Shown here one piece after another: positions 7,320-14,274 of a stretch of DNA of 16,557 nt. The notes below the pieces were generated by a model. That model saw nothing but the letters and a program-made list of their open reading frames with translations. It was not told the DNA's origin and did no database searches. Origin of the DNA: UBA993 sp964485855 (GTDB lineage: Bacteria > Bacillota > Dethiobacteria > DTU022); the NCBI GenBank assembly GCA_964485855.1, contig CAZAKI010000040.1, forward strand, positions 1-16,557. Direction: 5' to 3'. A program made the position numbers and the translations under genes. Each line of letters begins with the position of its first letter. Position 1 is the first letter of the stretch.

Positions 7320-8048
7320 TCAGTGGGGAAAATCACCGTTTGCCGTTTTTCGAATCGTTTCCTGCTGCCAGGTTAACTCGATCACCGGCTCGAGGGTTAG
7401 AAGCCGATCAAACAGGTTTTTTAAATTTAGCTCAGGCGGAACTTCAACTAAAAAATCAAGGGTGATAAGAGCATCTTTTCCCGCTCTCTGCAACACCGGG
7501 TCGCCAATTTCATTTTTGCGAATATGTACCTCAAAATCACCAAGGATTGTTCCGATCCGGCCCAGCAATCCAGGTTGATCAACCGCCTTAATCTCCAACT
7601 GTTTCAGACGGCGTTTTTCAAAAAATATTTTTTCTGTCCTTCTTAACATAAAGAGGCTGATCAGGACGAAGACCGTGGTGATAAAAGCTCCTAAGTAGAA
7701 ACCAATACCGGCTGCCAGACCAACCCCGGAAACAACCCAAATACTGGCTGCCGTCGTCAAGCCGCGCACCGAGCCGCGGTGTTGAAGAATTGTCCCGGCG
7801 CCCAGGAAACCAACCCCGGTAACGACTCCGGCTGCAATACGACTGGGATCGACGGTAAAACCAGGGCCGTACTGGCTGCTGAAACCGTAAGCCGAAACCA
7901 TCATGATCAGGGCTGATCCGGCACAAACCAGGATATGGGTGCGAAAACCGGCCGGGCGATTATGACTCTCCCGTTCAAAGCCGACCGCCCCTCCCAGCAC
8001 TACGGCCAGAAAAAGCCTTAGGGCAATCTCCCATCCAGTGATCAGCAT
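7320..8048 (-). CDS. MgtC/SapB family inner-membrane protein with C-terminal ACT-like domain
   Basis: Membrane protein of the MgtC/SapB family, linked in pathogens to growth at low magnesium and inside macrophages; its role in free-living anaerobes is unknown. 242 residues. The N-terminal half holds hydrophobic segments near 8-25, 37-56, 70-88 and 97-135. The family signatures GFERE (23-27), RPAGFRTH (31-38), GFLGAGTI (80-87) and RGLTTAAS (95-102) are present. From about 150 the chain is soluble (LEIKAVDQPGLLGRIGTILG), resembling an ACT-type regulatory domain. The ATG at 8048 has a GGGGG-rich ribosome site just upstream. It follows trxB by 63 bp on the same strand and may be co-transcribed with it. 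Confidence 0.9.
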   Translation of the reverse strand: MLITGWEIALRLFLAVVLGGAVGFERESHNRPAGFRTHILVCAGSALIMMVSAYGFSSQYGPGFTVDPSRIAAGVVTGVGFLGAGTILQHRGSVRGLTTAASIWVVSGVGLAAGIGFYLGAFITTVFVLISLFMLRRTEKIFFEKRRLKQLEIKAVDQPGLLGRIGTILGDFEVHIRKNEIGDPVLQRAGKDALITLDFLVEVPPELNLKNLFDRLLTLEPVIELTWQQETIRKTANGDFPH

Positions 8049-8111
8049 CCGTCCGCCCCCTCATTGACCCTGTTCGGGCCTTATTCATCATAGAAACGGG
8101 AACTAGAATCT

Positions 8112-9035
8112 TTAATAAGTAAATAGAAACTGCGAAACTGCGGTCGCGGCGATTGCCCCATCGGCAGCAGCAGTGATCACCTGCCGCAGAAACTTCTTAC
8201 GAATATCACCGGCGGCATAGACCCCTGTGATTGAGGTTTCCATCTTTTCACTGGTTATTAGGTAACCGCGTTCATCGCTTTCTAACTCTATGCCTTCCAG
8301 AAATGGCGCATTGGGCTTACGGCCGGTATAGATGAATATGCCGTCCACTTCAAGCCTCCGCTGATCGCCATTCTGGATGATCTGCAGGGCACTAACCTTA
8401 TTTGTTCCTTCAATCTTGTCGACTGTAGTATTCCAAAGCACTTCCACCATCGGCAGTTTTAACACCTTATCTTGCAGCCAGCTGCAACCGCGAAATTTAT
8501 CCCGGCGGTGAATAAGGTAGATCTTCTCGGCAAAGCGCGATAAAAAGATCGTTTCTTCAAGGGCTGCATCTCCCCCTCCCACCACGACAACTGTCTTGCC
8601 GCGGAAAAAAGCGGCGTCGCAAGTGGCACAGTAGGAAACACCACGGCCTCGCAACTCCTCTTCGCCCTGAACACCCAAGAGGTTCGGCAGGGTTCCGGTG
8701 GCAATTAAGACTGTTTTGCTTTTAAATTCAGCATTGGAACAGGTGATATTTTTAATTTCCCCTTCTAATTCCACTTTCTCTATTTCTCCGTTATGGATTG
8801 GCACCTCGAGATTAGCAAGCTGTTTTTCGAGCAAAGATCCAAATTCAGGACCTCCGACTCCTTCGGGGAAACCGGGATAATTGTCAAGCCAGGCTGTTGA
8901 TGTTATTTCTCCGCCCAGCATCATTTTTTCGATAACCAACACTTTCATGCCGGCGCGGGCTCCATAAAGGGCTGCCGCCGTACCTGCCGGACCACCGCCG
9001 ATAATCAGCAAATCGTATATGATCTTTTCTGTCAT
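8112..9035 (-). CDS. trxB: Thioredoxin reductase (NADPH, FAD)
   Basis: Flavoenzyme that reduces thioredoxin with NADPH; cytoplasmic. 307 residues from ATG 9035, normal for the low-molecular-weight type. It shows GGGPAG (13-18, FAD), the redox-active CATC (136-139), GGGDAALEE (153-161) with HRRDKFR (176-182) for NADPH binding, and the C-terminal FAD motif AAGDIRKKFLRQ (274-285). The intact HRRD segment argues for NADPH rather than a ferredoxin-dependent flavin reductase. GGAGG stands 10 bases before ATG 9035. An in-frame ATG at 9062 would place the ribosome site inside the gene and is rejected. Divergent from the Nfu gene across about 240 bp, so the two may share control; no thioredoxin gene is adjacent. 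Confidence 0.96.
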   Translation of the reverse strand: MTEKIIYDLLIIGGGPAGTAAALYGARAGMKVLVIEKMMLGGEITSTAWLDNYPGFPEGVGGPEFGSLLEKQLANLEVPIHNGEIEKVELEGEIKNITCSNAEFKSKTVLIATGTLPNLLGVQGEEELRGRGVSYCATCDAAFFRGKTVVVVGGGDAALEETIFLSRFAEKIYLIHRRDKFRGCSWLQDKVLKLPMVEVLWNTTVDKIEGTNKVSALQIIQNGDQRRLEVDGIFIYTGRKPNAPFLEGIELESDERGYLITSEKMETSITGVYAAGDIRKKFLRQVITAAADGAIAATAVSQFLFTY

Positions 9036-9090
9036 TTTTAGTCTACCTCCGGTTGATTTCAAGCATCTTTTTTTATTTCCTAATCGTTTC

Positions 9091-9110
9091 CGTTTACCGT
9101 AAATTAAACG
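9091..9110. repeat. Inverted repeat upstream of trxB
   Basis: CGTTTA and TAAACG are 6-bp inverted arms with 8 bp between them, and a second palindrome, TTTACCGTAAA, overlaps inside. It sits 55 bp before the trxB start in the divergent trxB-Nfu gap and has the size of an operator. No known regulator was recognised. Confidence 0.35.
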
Positions 9111-9214
9111 TTATTGTTACGCTAATTATCCGTGATCGGAATGCCCCTGTCAATAAAGGTAGAGCTGGTTAGGCGTTTGACTGAGAAATGACATTCTGCC
9201 TTATTTTAGCTTTG

Positions 9215-9223
9215 TGGTATAAT
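9215..9223 (+). promoter_or_regulatory. Extended -10 promoter of the Nfu gene
   Basis: TGGTATAAT is a perfect -10 hexamer with the upstream TG of extended -10 promoters, 54 bp before the gene. No convincing -35 is seen, which is usual for this class. Confidence 0.7.
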
Positions 9224-9276
9224 CAAGCAAGAATCCGCATTAACATCTAAGCATAGCGGAAGGAGGCAAATTGATC

Positions 9277-9498
9277 ATGAAAGAACAGGTAGAAAAAGCT
9301 CTTGACAAAATTCGCCCTGCCCTGCAAAGGGATGGAGGGGACGTTGAACTGATTGAAGTCGGCGAAGACGGCATTGTTAAAGTGAAATTAACCGGTGCCT
9401 GCGGAGGATGCCCGATGTCACAGATTACTCTGAAACAGGGGATCGAGCGGGTTCTTAAGCAGGAAGTTTCAACAGTGAAAGAAGTTGTTTCCGTCTGA
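9277..9498 (+). CDS. Nfu-type Fe-S cluster scaffold/carrier (NifU C-terminal domain)
   Basis: Small protein of 73 residues consisting only of the NifU C-terminal domain, which binds a [4Fe-4S] cluster between two subunits and passes it to target enzymes. The defining CxxC is Cys42-Gly-Gly-Cys45 in ACGGCPMSQITLKQGIE, and the N-terminal LDKIRPALQRDGGDVELIEV segment is typical. AGGAGG lies 10 bases before ATG 9277 and 4 bases before the in-frame TTG 9271; the ATG is preferred. It has its own promoter and terminator, so it is a single-gene unit. The cysteine desulfurase gene downstream suggests a shared role in sulfur and Fe-S supply, which this anaerobe needs for CooS and ferredoxins. Confidence 0.93.
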   Translation: MKEQVEKALDKIRPALQRDGGDVELIEVGEDGIVKVKLTGACGGCPMSQITLKQGIERVLKQEVSTVKEVVSV

Positions 9499-9516
9499 TT
9501 CGAAAATTACTGAAAA

Positions 9517-9540
9517 ACCCGGGGCAACCCGGGTCTTTTC
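9517..9540 (+). terminator. Intrinsic terminator after the Nfu gene
   Basis: ACCCGGG and CCCGGGT form a 7-bp GC-rich stem with a GCAA tetraloop, followed by TCTTTTC. It lies 19 bp past the stop codon. Confidence 0.85.
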
Positions 9541-9592
9541 ATTTTTGAACCTTTTTAACTAATTTAAAATATTGATAGTCGGAGGTTCCAAG

Positions 9593-10750
9593 TTGCCGGA
9601 AATATATCTTGACAATAGCGCCACCACTTGTCTGCACCAGGAGGTCGCCGCGCTAATCTGCCAGGTGCAAGAGCATACTTATGGCAATCCTTCATCACTG
9701 CACGAAAAAGGGATTGAAGCTGAACGACTGATCCTTGAAGCCAGGCGCAGGATTGCCCGGCAGATGACAAGCAATCAAGCTGAAATAATTTTCACCTCCG
9801 GCGGCACCGAAGCAAATAACCTGGCAATCATCGGAGCCGCCAGGCGAAATAGGAATAAAGGCCGTCATCTAATAACCAGCGTCAGTGAGCATCCTTCGGT
9901 ATTATACTGTTTTCGCGCCCTGGAAAAGGAAGGTTTTCAGGTCACTTACCTTCCAGTTGACAAAACTGGCACCGTCAACCTTGACGCGCTGACAGATTCA
10001 ATCCGGCCAGATAGCATTTTGTTGAGCATCATGCATGTCAATAACGAGATTGGGACTATTCAACCCCTGCAAGTTATTGGGCAAAGGCTGAAAAGTAAAA
10101 ATCCCTCCGCTCTTTTTCATGTTGATGCAGTCCAATCATTCACGAAGCTACCCCTTGACTGTCAAGAATGGCAGGCTGATTTGATTACCTTAAGCAGTCA
10201 CAAGATTCATGGTCCAAAGGGCGCCGGCTGCCTCTGGGTTAAACAAGGCTCACTGCTCGAACCAATTACTCACGGCGGTGGACAGGAAAAGGGCTTGCGT
10301 TCAGGGACGGAAAATACCGCCGCCATTGCCGGTTTTGGCCTGGCCGCAGAATTATCGGGCACTGATTTATCCGGAAAAATGGCTATCCTCAATGGTTTAA
10401 AAACGGCTTTCCTGCAAGAGATCACAAACAGTGCTATTACCTTTACCCTAAACGGACCACCTGCCAAATTGGGGGCACCACATATCCTCAACCTTGCCTT
10501 TCCGGGAATCAGGGCTGAAGTTTTGCTGCATTCGCTTGAAGAAAAAGGGATCTTCGTGTCGGCTGGTTCAGCCTGCCATTCACGACACCCAGAACCAAGT
10601 CATGTTTTAAAAGCAATCGGCTTGAGTAAGAAAGATCTCGAAGGATCGATTCGCTTTAGTTTTTCAATCTACAATCGGGAAAGTGAAGTCTTAAGAGCGG
10701 CAAGGGAAACCGCCTCCACGGTAACAAAGCTTCTGTCATTATTAAATTAA
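9593..10750 (+). CDS. Cysteine desulfurase (NifS/IscS family), probable sulfur donor to ThiI
   Basis: PLP enzyme that takes sulfur from cysteine as a persulfide, leaving alanine. 385 residues. PEIYLDNSATT opens the protein; FTSGGTEANNLAI (67-79), His100, the HVDAVQ segment (176-181) and SSHKIHGPKG with PLP-binding Lys204 are present. The catalytic Cys328 lies in SAGSACHSRHPEPSHVL, the longer active-site loop of NifS-type enzymes. The start is TTG 9593, 7 bases after GGAGG; an in-frame TTG at 9572 lies before that site. thiI begins 22 bp downstream, the same pairing as nifZ-thiI of Bacillus subtilis, so the sulfur probably goes to tRNA 4-thiouridine. It could also serve Fe-S assembly with the nearby Nfu protein. 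Confidence 0.95.
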   Translation: MPEIYLDNSATTCLHQEVAALICQVQEHTYGNPSSLHEKGIEAERLILEARRRIARQMTSNQAEIIFTSGGTEANNLAIIGAARRNRNKGRHLITSVSEHPSVLYCFRALEKEGFQVTYLPVDKTGTVNLDALTDSIRPDSILLSIMHVNNEIGTIQPLQVIGQRLKSKNPSALFHVDAVQSFTKLPLDCQEWQADLITLSSHKIHGPKGAGCLWVKQGSLLEPITHGGGQEKGLRSGTENTAAIAGFGLAAELSGTDLSGKMAILNGLKTAFLQEITNSAITFTLNGPPAKLGAPHILNLAFPGIRAEVLLHSLEEKGIFVSAGSACHSRHPEPSHVLKAIGLSKKDLEGSIRFSFSIYNRESEVLRAARETASTVTKLLSLLN

Positions 10751-10772
10751 CTTTTTAGAAAGGACCATTAAA

Positions 10773-11933
10773 ATGGCCACAGTTCTGGTTCGCTACGGCG
10801 AAATTGCCCTTAAGGGTAAAAATCGCGGGTTATTTGAACAACAGCTGCAACGCAACTTGAAAGGCACCCTGAAGGATTTTTCAGTTTCCGTTATTAGACA
10901 CCACGGCCGGTTTACCCTTTATTGCTCAGATCAGCACCTTCCAATGGTCCTGGAAAAGCTGCGCCGGGTTTTCGGCCTTGTCTCATTCAGCCCGGTCTAT
11001 GAAACTGAATTGGATTTTGAAGAGATTAAAAAGATCGCCTTCAGCATCGCAAATGATCAGTGTTCTCATCAACAAACTTTTAAGGTCCTGGCCCGTCGCT
11101 CAAATAAAAATTTTCCCTACACCTCTCCAGAGATTAACCAGCTTTTAGGAACCTATCTGCAGCAAAGATTACCTGAGCTGAAGGTCTCTTTAGATCATCC
11201 CGGGTTTACCTTATTCATCGAAATTGGTTATGAAAAAGCCTATATTTATCTTGAAAGGATACCGGGCCCGGGAGGTTTACCGGTTGGCATCACAGGCAGT
11301 TCGCTGCTCCTTTTATCAGGAGGAATTGACAGCCCGGTTGCAGGCTGGCTGGCCCTAAAAAGGGGATTAAATTTAGAGGCGTTGCACTTTCATAGCTTCC
11401 CTTACACTGGTAAAAAATCGATTGAAAAAGTGAGAGAACTAAGCCGTAAGTTGGCGCTTTACGGTCACAAAATTCCCCTGCACCAAATTCAGGTCACCAA
11501 AATTCAGGAAGAGCTTCACCGAGTATGTCCCGAAGAATTGGGAATCATCCTGTTAAGGCGAATGATGCTGCGCCTGGCAGAACGCTTAAGTACGCAGCGT
11601 GCTGTTAGCACACTGATAACAGGAGAAAACCTGGGTCAGGTTGCCAGCCAGACCCTTGAAAGCATTGATGTAATCGGTAGAGCTACCACTAGGCTGATCT
11701 TAAGACCACTCATCGGCTTCGACAAGTTGGAGATTACCAATCTGGCAAAGCAAATAAACACTTATAAAACATCAATTCTGCCATACGATGATTGCTGTAC
11801 TCTTTTTGTCCCCAGCAGTCCGGTTACCAAACCCAAGTTAGCGGTGGTTGAAAAATTTGAAGCGCAAGTTGACCAGGAATTATTACTGGAAGAAGCTTTC
11901 GCAACTCTTAAAACAACTATTATCCACAACTGA
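10773..11933 (+). CDS. thiI: tRNA 4-thiouridine synthase ThiI
   Basis: Adenylates uridine 8 of tRNA with ATP and replaces its oxygen with sulfur delivered as persulfide. 386 residues. The N-terminal ferredoxin-like region (1-60) and THUMP RNA-binding domain (about 60-165) precede a PP-loop domain with LLLLSGGIDSPVAGW (178-192). ITGENLGQVASQT (282-294) and the conserved YDDCCTLFVP (338-347) also fit ThiI. There is no C-terminal rhodanese domain, so this is the short form that relies on a dedicated cysteine desulfurase, consistent with the gene just upstream. ATG 10773 has AGAAAGGA upstream. The gene ends 4 bp from the convergent ferredoxin gene. Confidence 0.96.
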   Translation: MATVLVRYGEIALKGKNRGLFEQQLQRNLKGTLKDFSVSVIRHHGRFTLYCSDQHLPMVLEKLRRVFGLVSFSPVYETELDFEEIKKIAFSIANDQCSHQQTFKVLARRSNKNFPYTSPEINQLLGTYLQQRLPELKVSLDHPGFTLFIEIGYEKAYIYLERIPGPGGLPVGITGSSLLLLSGGIDSPVAGWLALKRGLNLEALHFHSFPYTGKKSIEKVRELSRKLALYGHKIPLHQIQVTKIQEELHRVCPEELGIILLRRMMLRLAERLSTQRAVSTLITGENLGQVASQTLESIDVIGRATTRLILRPLIGFDKLEITNLAKQINTYKTSILPYDDCCTLFVPSSPVTKPKLAVVEKFEAQVDQELLLEEAFATLKTTIIHN

Positions 11934-11960
11934 TTAGTTAGGTGCGAGAAAGCTTCTTTT
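11890..11960. terminator. Long inverted repeat across the convergent ends of thiI and the ferredoxin gene
   Basis: AAGAAGCTTTCGCA (11890-11903, in the last codons of thiI) is complementary to TGCGAGAAAGCTTCTT (11943-11958, in the last codons of the opposite gene), apart from a 2-nt bulge. The loop is 39 nt and contains both stop codons. On the plus strand the stem is followed by TT within a TTTT run. It may act as a two-way terminator or 3'-end structure. The central AAGCTT is itself a palindrome, so part of the match is automatic. Confidence 0.45.
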
Positions 11961-12954
11961 CACGATCTTTTTGCTGGACGGCATCTTCCAGCACTTCTAA
12001 GCCGGGGAAACCGGCCTTGCCTTTGGTCGCCTGGGAAAAATAAAGGGCTCCAGTGGGACACCAGTTGAGACAACGCAAACAATACATACAGTGATATAAA
12101 CGAATCGGATATCCATCATCATCCAGTTCAATTAAACCCTGGGGACACTGATTGACACAGGTCATGCACAAAATACAGTCATCTTTGTTGATGCCAAAAC
12201 CGAAGAGAAAATGATTAAGCAGAAAATCGATGCCATAAGAGTAAAGCAGGCGGTAAGGGATCCCGGCCAATTTACTGAGAGTGCCGGGACCGGGATAGTG
12301 ATAATTGCTGTCTGCATTAAACGAATCAATGTAGTCGATAAAACTGTTAATTTCGACCTGCGCCTGCCGGTTTTTTTTAGCCAGCAGGAGGCCGGCCTTG
12401 AGATGATCACAGCGCTTGCGCAAAACGTAGCTGGCTGAATAAATAAAAGATTGATCGAGATGGCCAACATAGTTAAAACCTTTGCGGTCTAAAACATATT
12501 TCATGAATAACTCATAATCACCCTGAGCGCCATCGTGGGTGGCAAACGAAAATGCTCGTGTCTGCTTGTTAAAAACAGGTAGGTCAAGCAGGAAACGGAT
12601 CATCACCGGGGCAGGTCGGAAAGCATAAACCGGCGAACCGAAACCGATTAAATCATACTTTTCCCAATCCGCCGGCAAGCTGCTGAAAAGAGGATTTTCC
12701 CAGGCTGAGCGCAGAGCCCTTTTTAAATCATGATACGGCCAGGGATATTTGCTTAATGGACGCTTAGCTTCTGCATTGATGGTATAATTAAGTGCTACCG
12801 GTTTTTTCTGCCAAAGGGTCGGCAGATCGGTCATCTCCTCTAAATCAATCAGGTCGCAACAATTGCCGCGCTTTTCAAACTGCTCCCTGATTAATGAAGC
12901 ATAATGCTGGGTAATACCGGTCCCGGAAAAATAAATCAGTAAGATATTGGACAT
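11938..12954 (-). CDS. EFR1-type flavodoxin / 2[4Fe-4S] ferredoxin fusion protein
   Basis: Predicted soluble electron-transfer protein of 338 residues. The N-terminal flavodoxin-like domain starts LLIYFSGTGITQHYA (5-19), the FMN phosphate loop, with GFGSPVYAFRPAP (104-116) as the next flavin-contact segment. The C-terminal domain carries two [4Fe-4S] motifs: CILCMTCVNQCP (Cys260/263/266/270) and CMYCLRCLNWCP (Cys289/292/295/299). This is the layout of the family that databases call EFR1; partner and substrate are unknown. ATG 12954 follows GGAGG by 5 bases; an upstream in-frame ATG at 12966 overlaps that site and is rejected. It has its own promoter, is divergent from the ModE-like gene and convergent with thiI, so it is a one-gene unit. 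A bacterial-type electron relay in an anaerobe is a reasonable inference. Confidence 0.9.
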   Translation of the reverse strand: MSNILLIYFSGTGITQHYASLIREQFEKRGNCCDLIDLEEMTDLPTLWQKKPVALNYTINAEAKRPLSKYPWPYHDLKRALRSAWENPLFSSLPADWEKYDLIGFGSPVYAFRPAPVMIRFLLDLPVFNKQTRAFSFATHDGAQGDYELFMKYVLDRKGFNYVGHLDQSFIYSASYVLRKRCDHLKAGLLLAKKNRQAQVEINSFIDYIDSFNADSNYHYPGPGTLSKLAGIPYRLLYSYGIDFLLNHFLFGFGINKDDCILCMTCVNQCPQGLIELDDDGYPIRLYHCMYCLRCLNWCPTGALYFSQATKGKAGFPGLEVLEDAVQQKDREKKLSRT

Positions 12955-12979
12955 TTCTGCCTCCATTAATGATAATTTT

Positions 12980-13008
12980 ATTATAGCTTATGCAGTAAGT
13001 TTAAACAA
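12980..13008 (-). promoter_or_regulatory. Promoter of the flavodoxin-ferredoxin gene
   Basis: On the minus strand TTGTTT (13003-13008) and a perfect TATAAT (12980-12985) are separated by 17 bp, 25 bp upstream of the start codon. This is a good housekeeping promoter. Confidence 0.75.
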
Positions 13009-13086
13009 AATTATTCAAGAAATTAAGCAGGGCATCGTCAACAAAACTAAGTAAGACAACTTCGATTCAAGGAATGAGGTGAGTCT

Positions 13087-13431
13087 TTGGCTTTTAAAAT
13101 CAACTTTAAACTCTGGATTGAAAAGGATAGTAGCAAGGTTTTCGGAGACGGACCCTGGGATATTCTGAGCCGCGTAGAAAGAACCGGTTCCCTGAGACAG
13201 GCGGCTGCTGAAATTAAAATGTCCTACAGTCAGGCCTGGCGACTGATTCGGATGATTGAAAATAAACTGGGTTACCCTCTACTTGAAAAACATAGCGGGG
13301 GTTCCGGGGGAGGCTATTCGAAGCTTACGGCAAAAGCGGTGGAATTAACCGGCGCTTATAGTCGCTTCCGTCGGGAAGCAGAGCAATCGATGGAAATACT
13401 GTATCGAGCTCACCTGAAAGAAGTATTATGA
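13087..13431 (+). CDS. ModE-type winged-helix DNA-binding protein without a molybdate domain
   Basis: 114 residues made only of the N-terminal DNA-binding domain of ModE/LysR-type regulators. FGDGPWDILSRVERTGSLRQAAAEIKMSY is followed by SQAWRLIRMIENKLGYPLLE, the helix-turn-helix with its dimer helix, then the glycine-rich wing HSGGSGGGYSKLT (69-81). The molybdate-binding (TOBE) domains of full ModE (about 260 residues) are absent, so it either senses another signal or works without a ligand. The start is TTG 13087 after GAGGTGA. Similar short proteins occur beside molybdate, tungstate or oxidoreductase genes in other bacteria, but no such gene is here. It is divergent from the flavodoxin-ferredoxin gene and precedes the two small membrane-protein genes by 98 bp, all possible targets. 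Confidence 0.85.
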   Translation: MAFKINFKLWIEKDSSKVFGDGPWDILSRVERTGSLRQAAAEIKMSYSQAWRLIRMIENKLGYPLLEKHSGGSGGGYSKLTAKAVELTGAYSRFRREAEQSMEILYRAHLKEVL

Positions 13432-13529
13432 TCCTATCATGATTCGGATGACAAAAAGGCTTGATTTTTCTGCTCCCAAGGTTTATAGATAAGAATAACA
13501 GCCTGCATTCTAATCAAGGCGGTGAAATT

Positions 13530-13916
13530 GTGACTAAAAGTTGGGGAATAAAAAATCTTTATTTTTATATGGTCTGCCTGGTAACCCTTTTCTTATTTGT
13601 TGGTGGAGCAATCGCAACGATTAACAGTGCGATGGAACTTGCCTTGCCCGACAAACCGAATGTTCCCTTGATTTACGTCTATTATCCCGAGCCCAAAGGG
13701 GAATCGGCCCAAACTGTCTTCGATCCTCCCGGGCTTGAAGAATTGGAAAAAAGAAGAGCCGAGCAGGAAGAAATTGAAGTTCGTTATCAAGGATACACCA
13801 AGAGGAGACTGCTTAATTCGCTTGCCCTGATGATCATTGCTGCTCCATTTTATTTCTATCACTGGAGACAGGTTAAACCTGTGAGCAGAAAGCGAGGACT
13901 TACTGATGAAAATTAA
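13530..13916 (+). CDS. Small two-helix membrane protein A (tandem paralogue)
   Basis: Not confidently recognised; the pattern recalls DUF5671-type proteins, from memory and unverified. 128 residues from GTG 13530, chosen because AGGCGGTGA stands 5 bases before it; an in-frame TTG at 13461 lacks such a site. A first hydrophobic segment (about 10-33) begins LYFYMVC, a hydrophilic acidic loop follows (about 40-90, with an EELEKRRAEQEEIE stretch), and a second segment (about 94-110) ends FYFYHWRQV. The next gene encodes a clear paralogue, sharing YFY.VC near the start and RRLL..., A.P.Y.YHWR near the end. The stop overlaps the next start by 11 bp, so the pair is translationally coupled and may form a heteromer. 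Confidence 0.75.
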   Translation: MTKSWGIKNLYFYMVCLVTLFLFVGGAIATINSAMELALPDKPNVPLIYVYYPEPKGESAQTVFDPPGLEELEKRRAEQEEIEVRYQGYTKRRLLNSLALMIIAAPFYFYHWRQVKPVSRKRGLTDEN

Positions 13917-14274
13917 CTGGGACCTTGAGCATGTTTATTTCTACCTGGTCTGCTTTATAGCCCTGATCCTGATCATCATTGGGGCAGTAACCATTACCCA
14001 GACTGCCATTGCCTATGTTACTCCAATAAACGATGAATACAGCCACAGCCCCTACACCATGCGTGATCCAAACCCCGACCTGCTGCAGTGGGAAGAAAGA
14101 TTCGGGACCGAATTTGTCGAGCGGGAACAGGAGCGATTTGAGTCTATAAACCAGGAAAATACGGGCCGGCGACTGCTTCGCGATCTGGTAAGCGGTTTTG
14201 CTTTTATGATCGTCGCTTTACCGGTTTATCTCTATCACTGGCGAAAAATACCTTGGTTAGAAGCTAACGGTTAA
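13906..14274 (+). CDS. Small two-helix membrane protein B (tandem paralogue)
   Basis: 122 residues, same plan as protein A: hydrophobic segment 11-35 starting VYFYLVC, a hydrophilic loop (about 40-87, with EERFGTEFVEREQERFE), and a second hydrophobic segment 91-110 ending VYLYHWRKI. It is about as divergent from A as an old duplication, with a few extra residues before the second helix. ATG 13906 follows GAGG by 8 bases and overlaps the end of gene A by 11 bp. Its last 11 bp overlap the 3' end of the opposite trehalose gene. Function unknown; co-expression with the ModE-like regulator upstream is inferred from order and strand. Confidence 0.75.
   Translation: MKINWDLEHVYFYLVCFIALILIIIGAVTITQTAIAYVTPINDEYSHSPYTMRDPNPDLLQWEERFGTEFVEREQERFESINQENTGRRLLRDLVSGFAFMIVALPVYLYHWRKIPWLEANG

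Noticed and set aside
9541..9580. Possible separate promoter of the cysteine desulfurase (TTGAAC and TATTGA)
   Set aside because: The -10 matches poorly and the spacing is 19 bp; some promoter is needed after the Nfu terminator, but this cannot be assigned with confidence.
12162..12470. Open frames within the flavodoxin-ferredoxin gene on both strands
   Set aside because: They overlap the conserved flavodoxin-ferredoxin frame and show no domain of their own.
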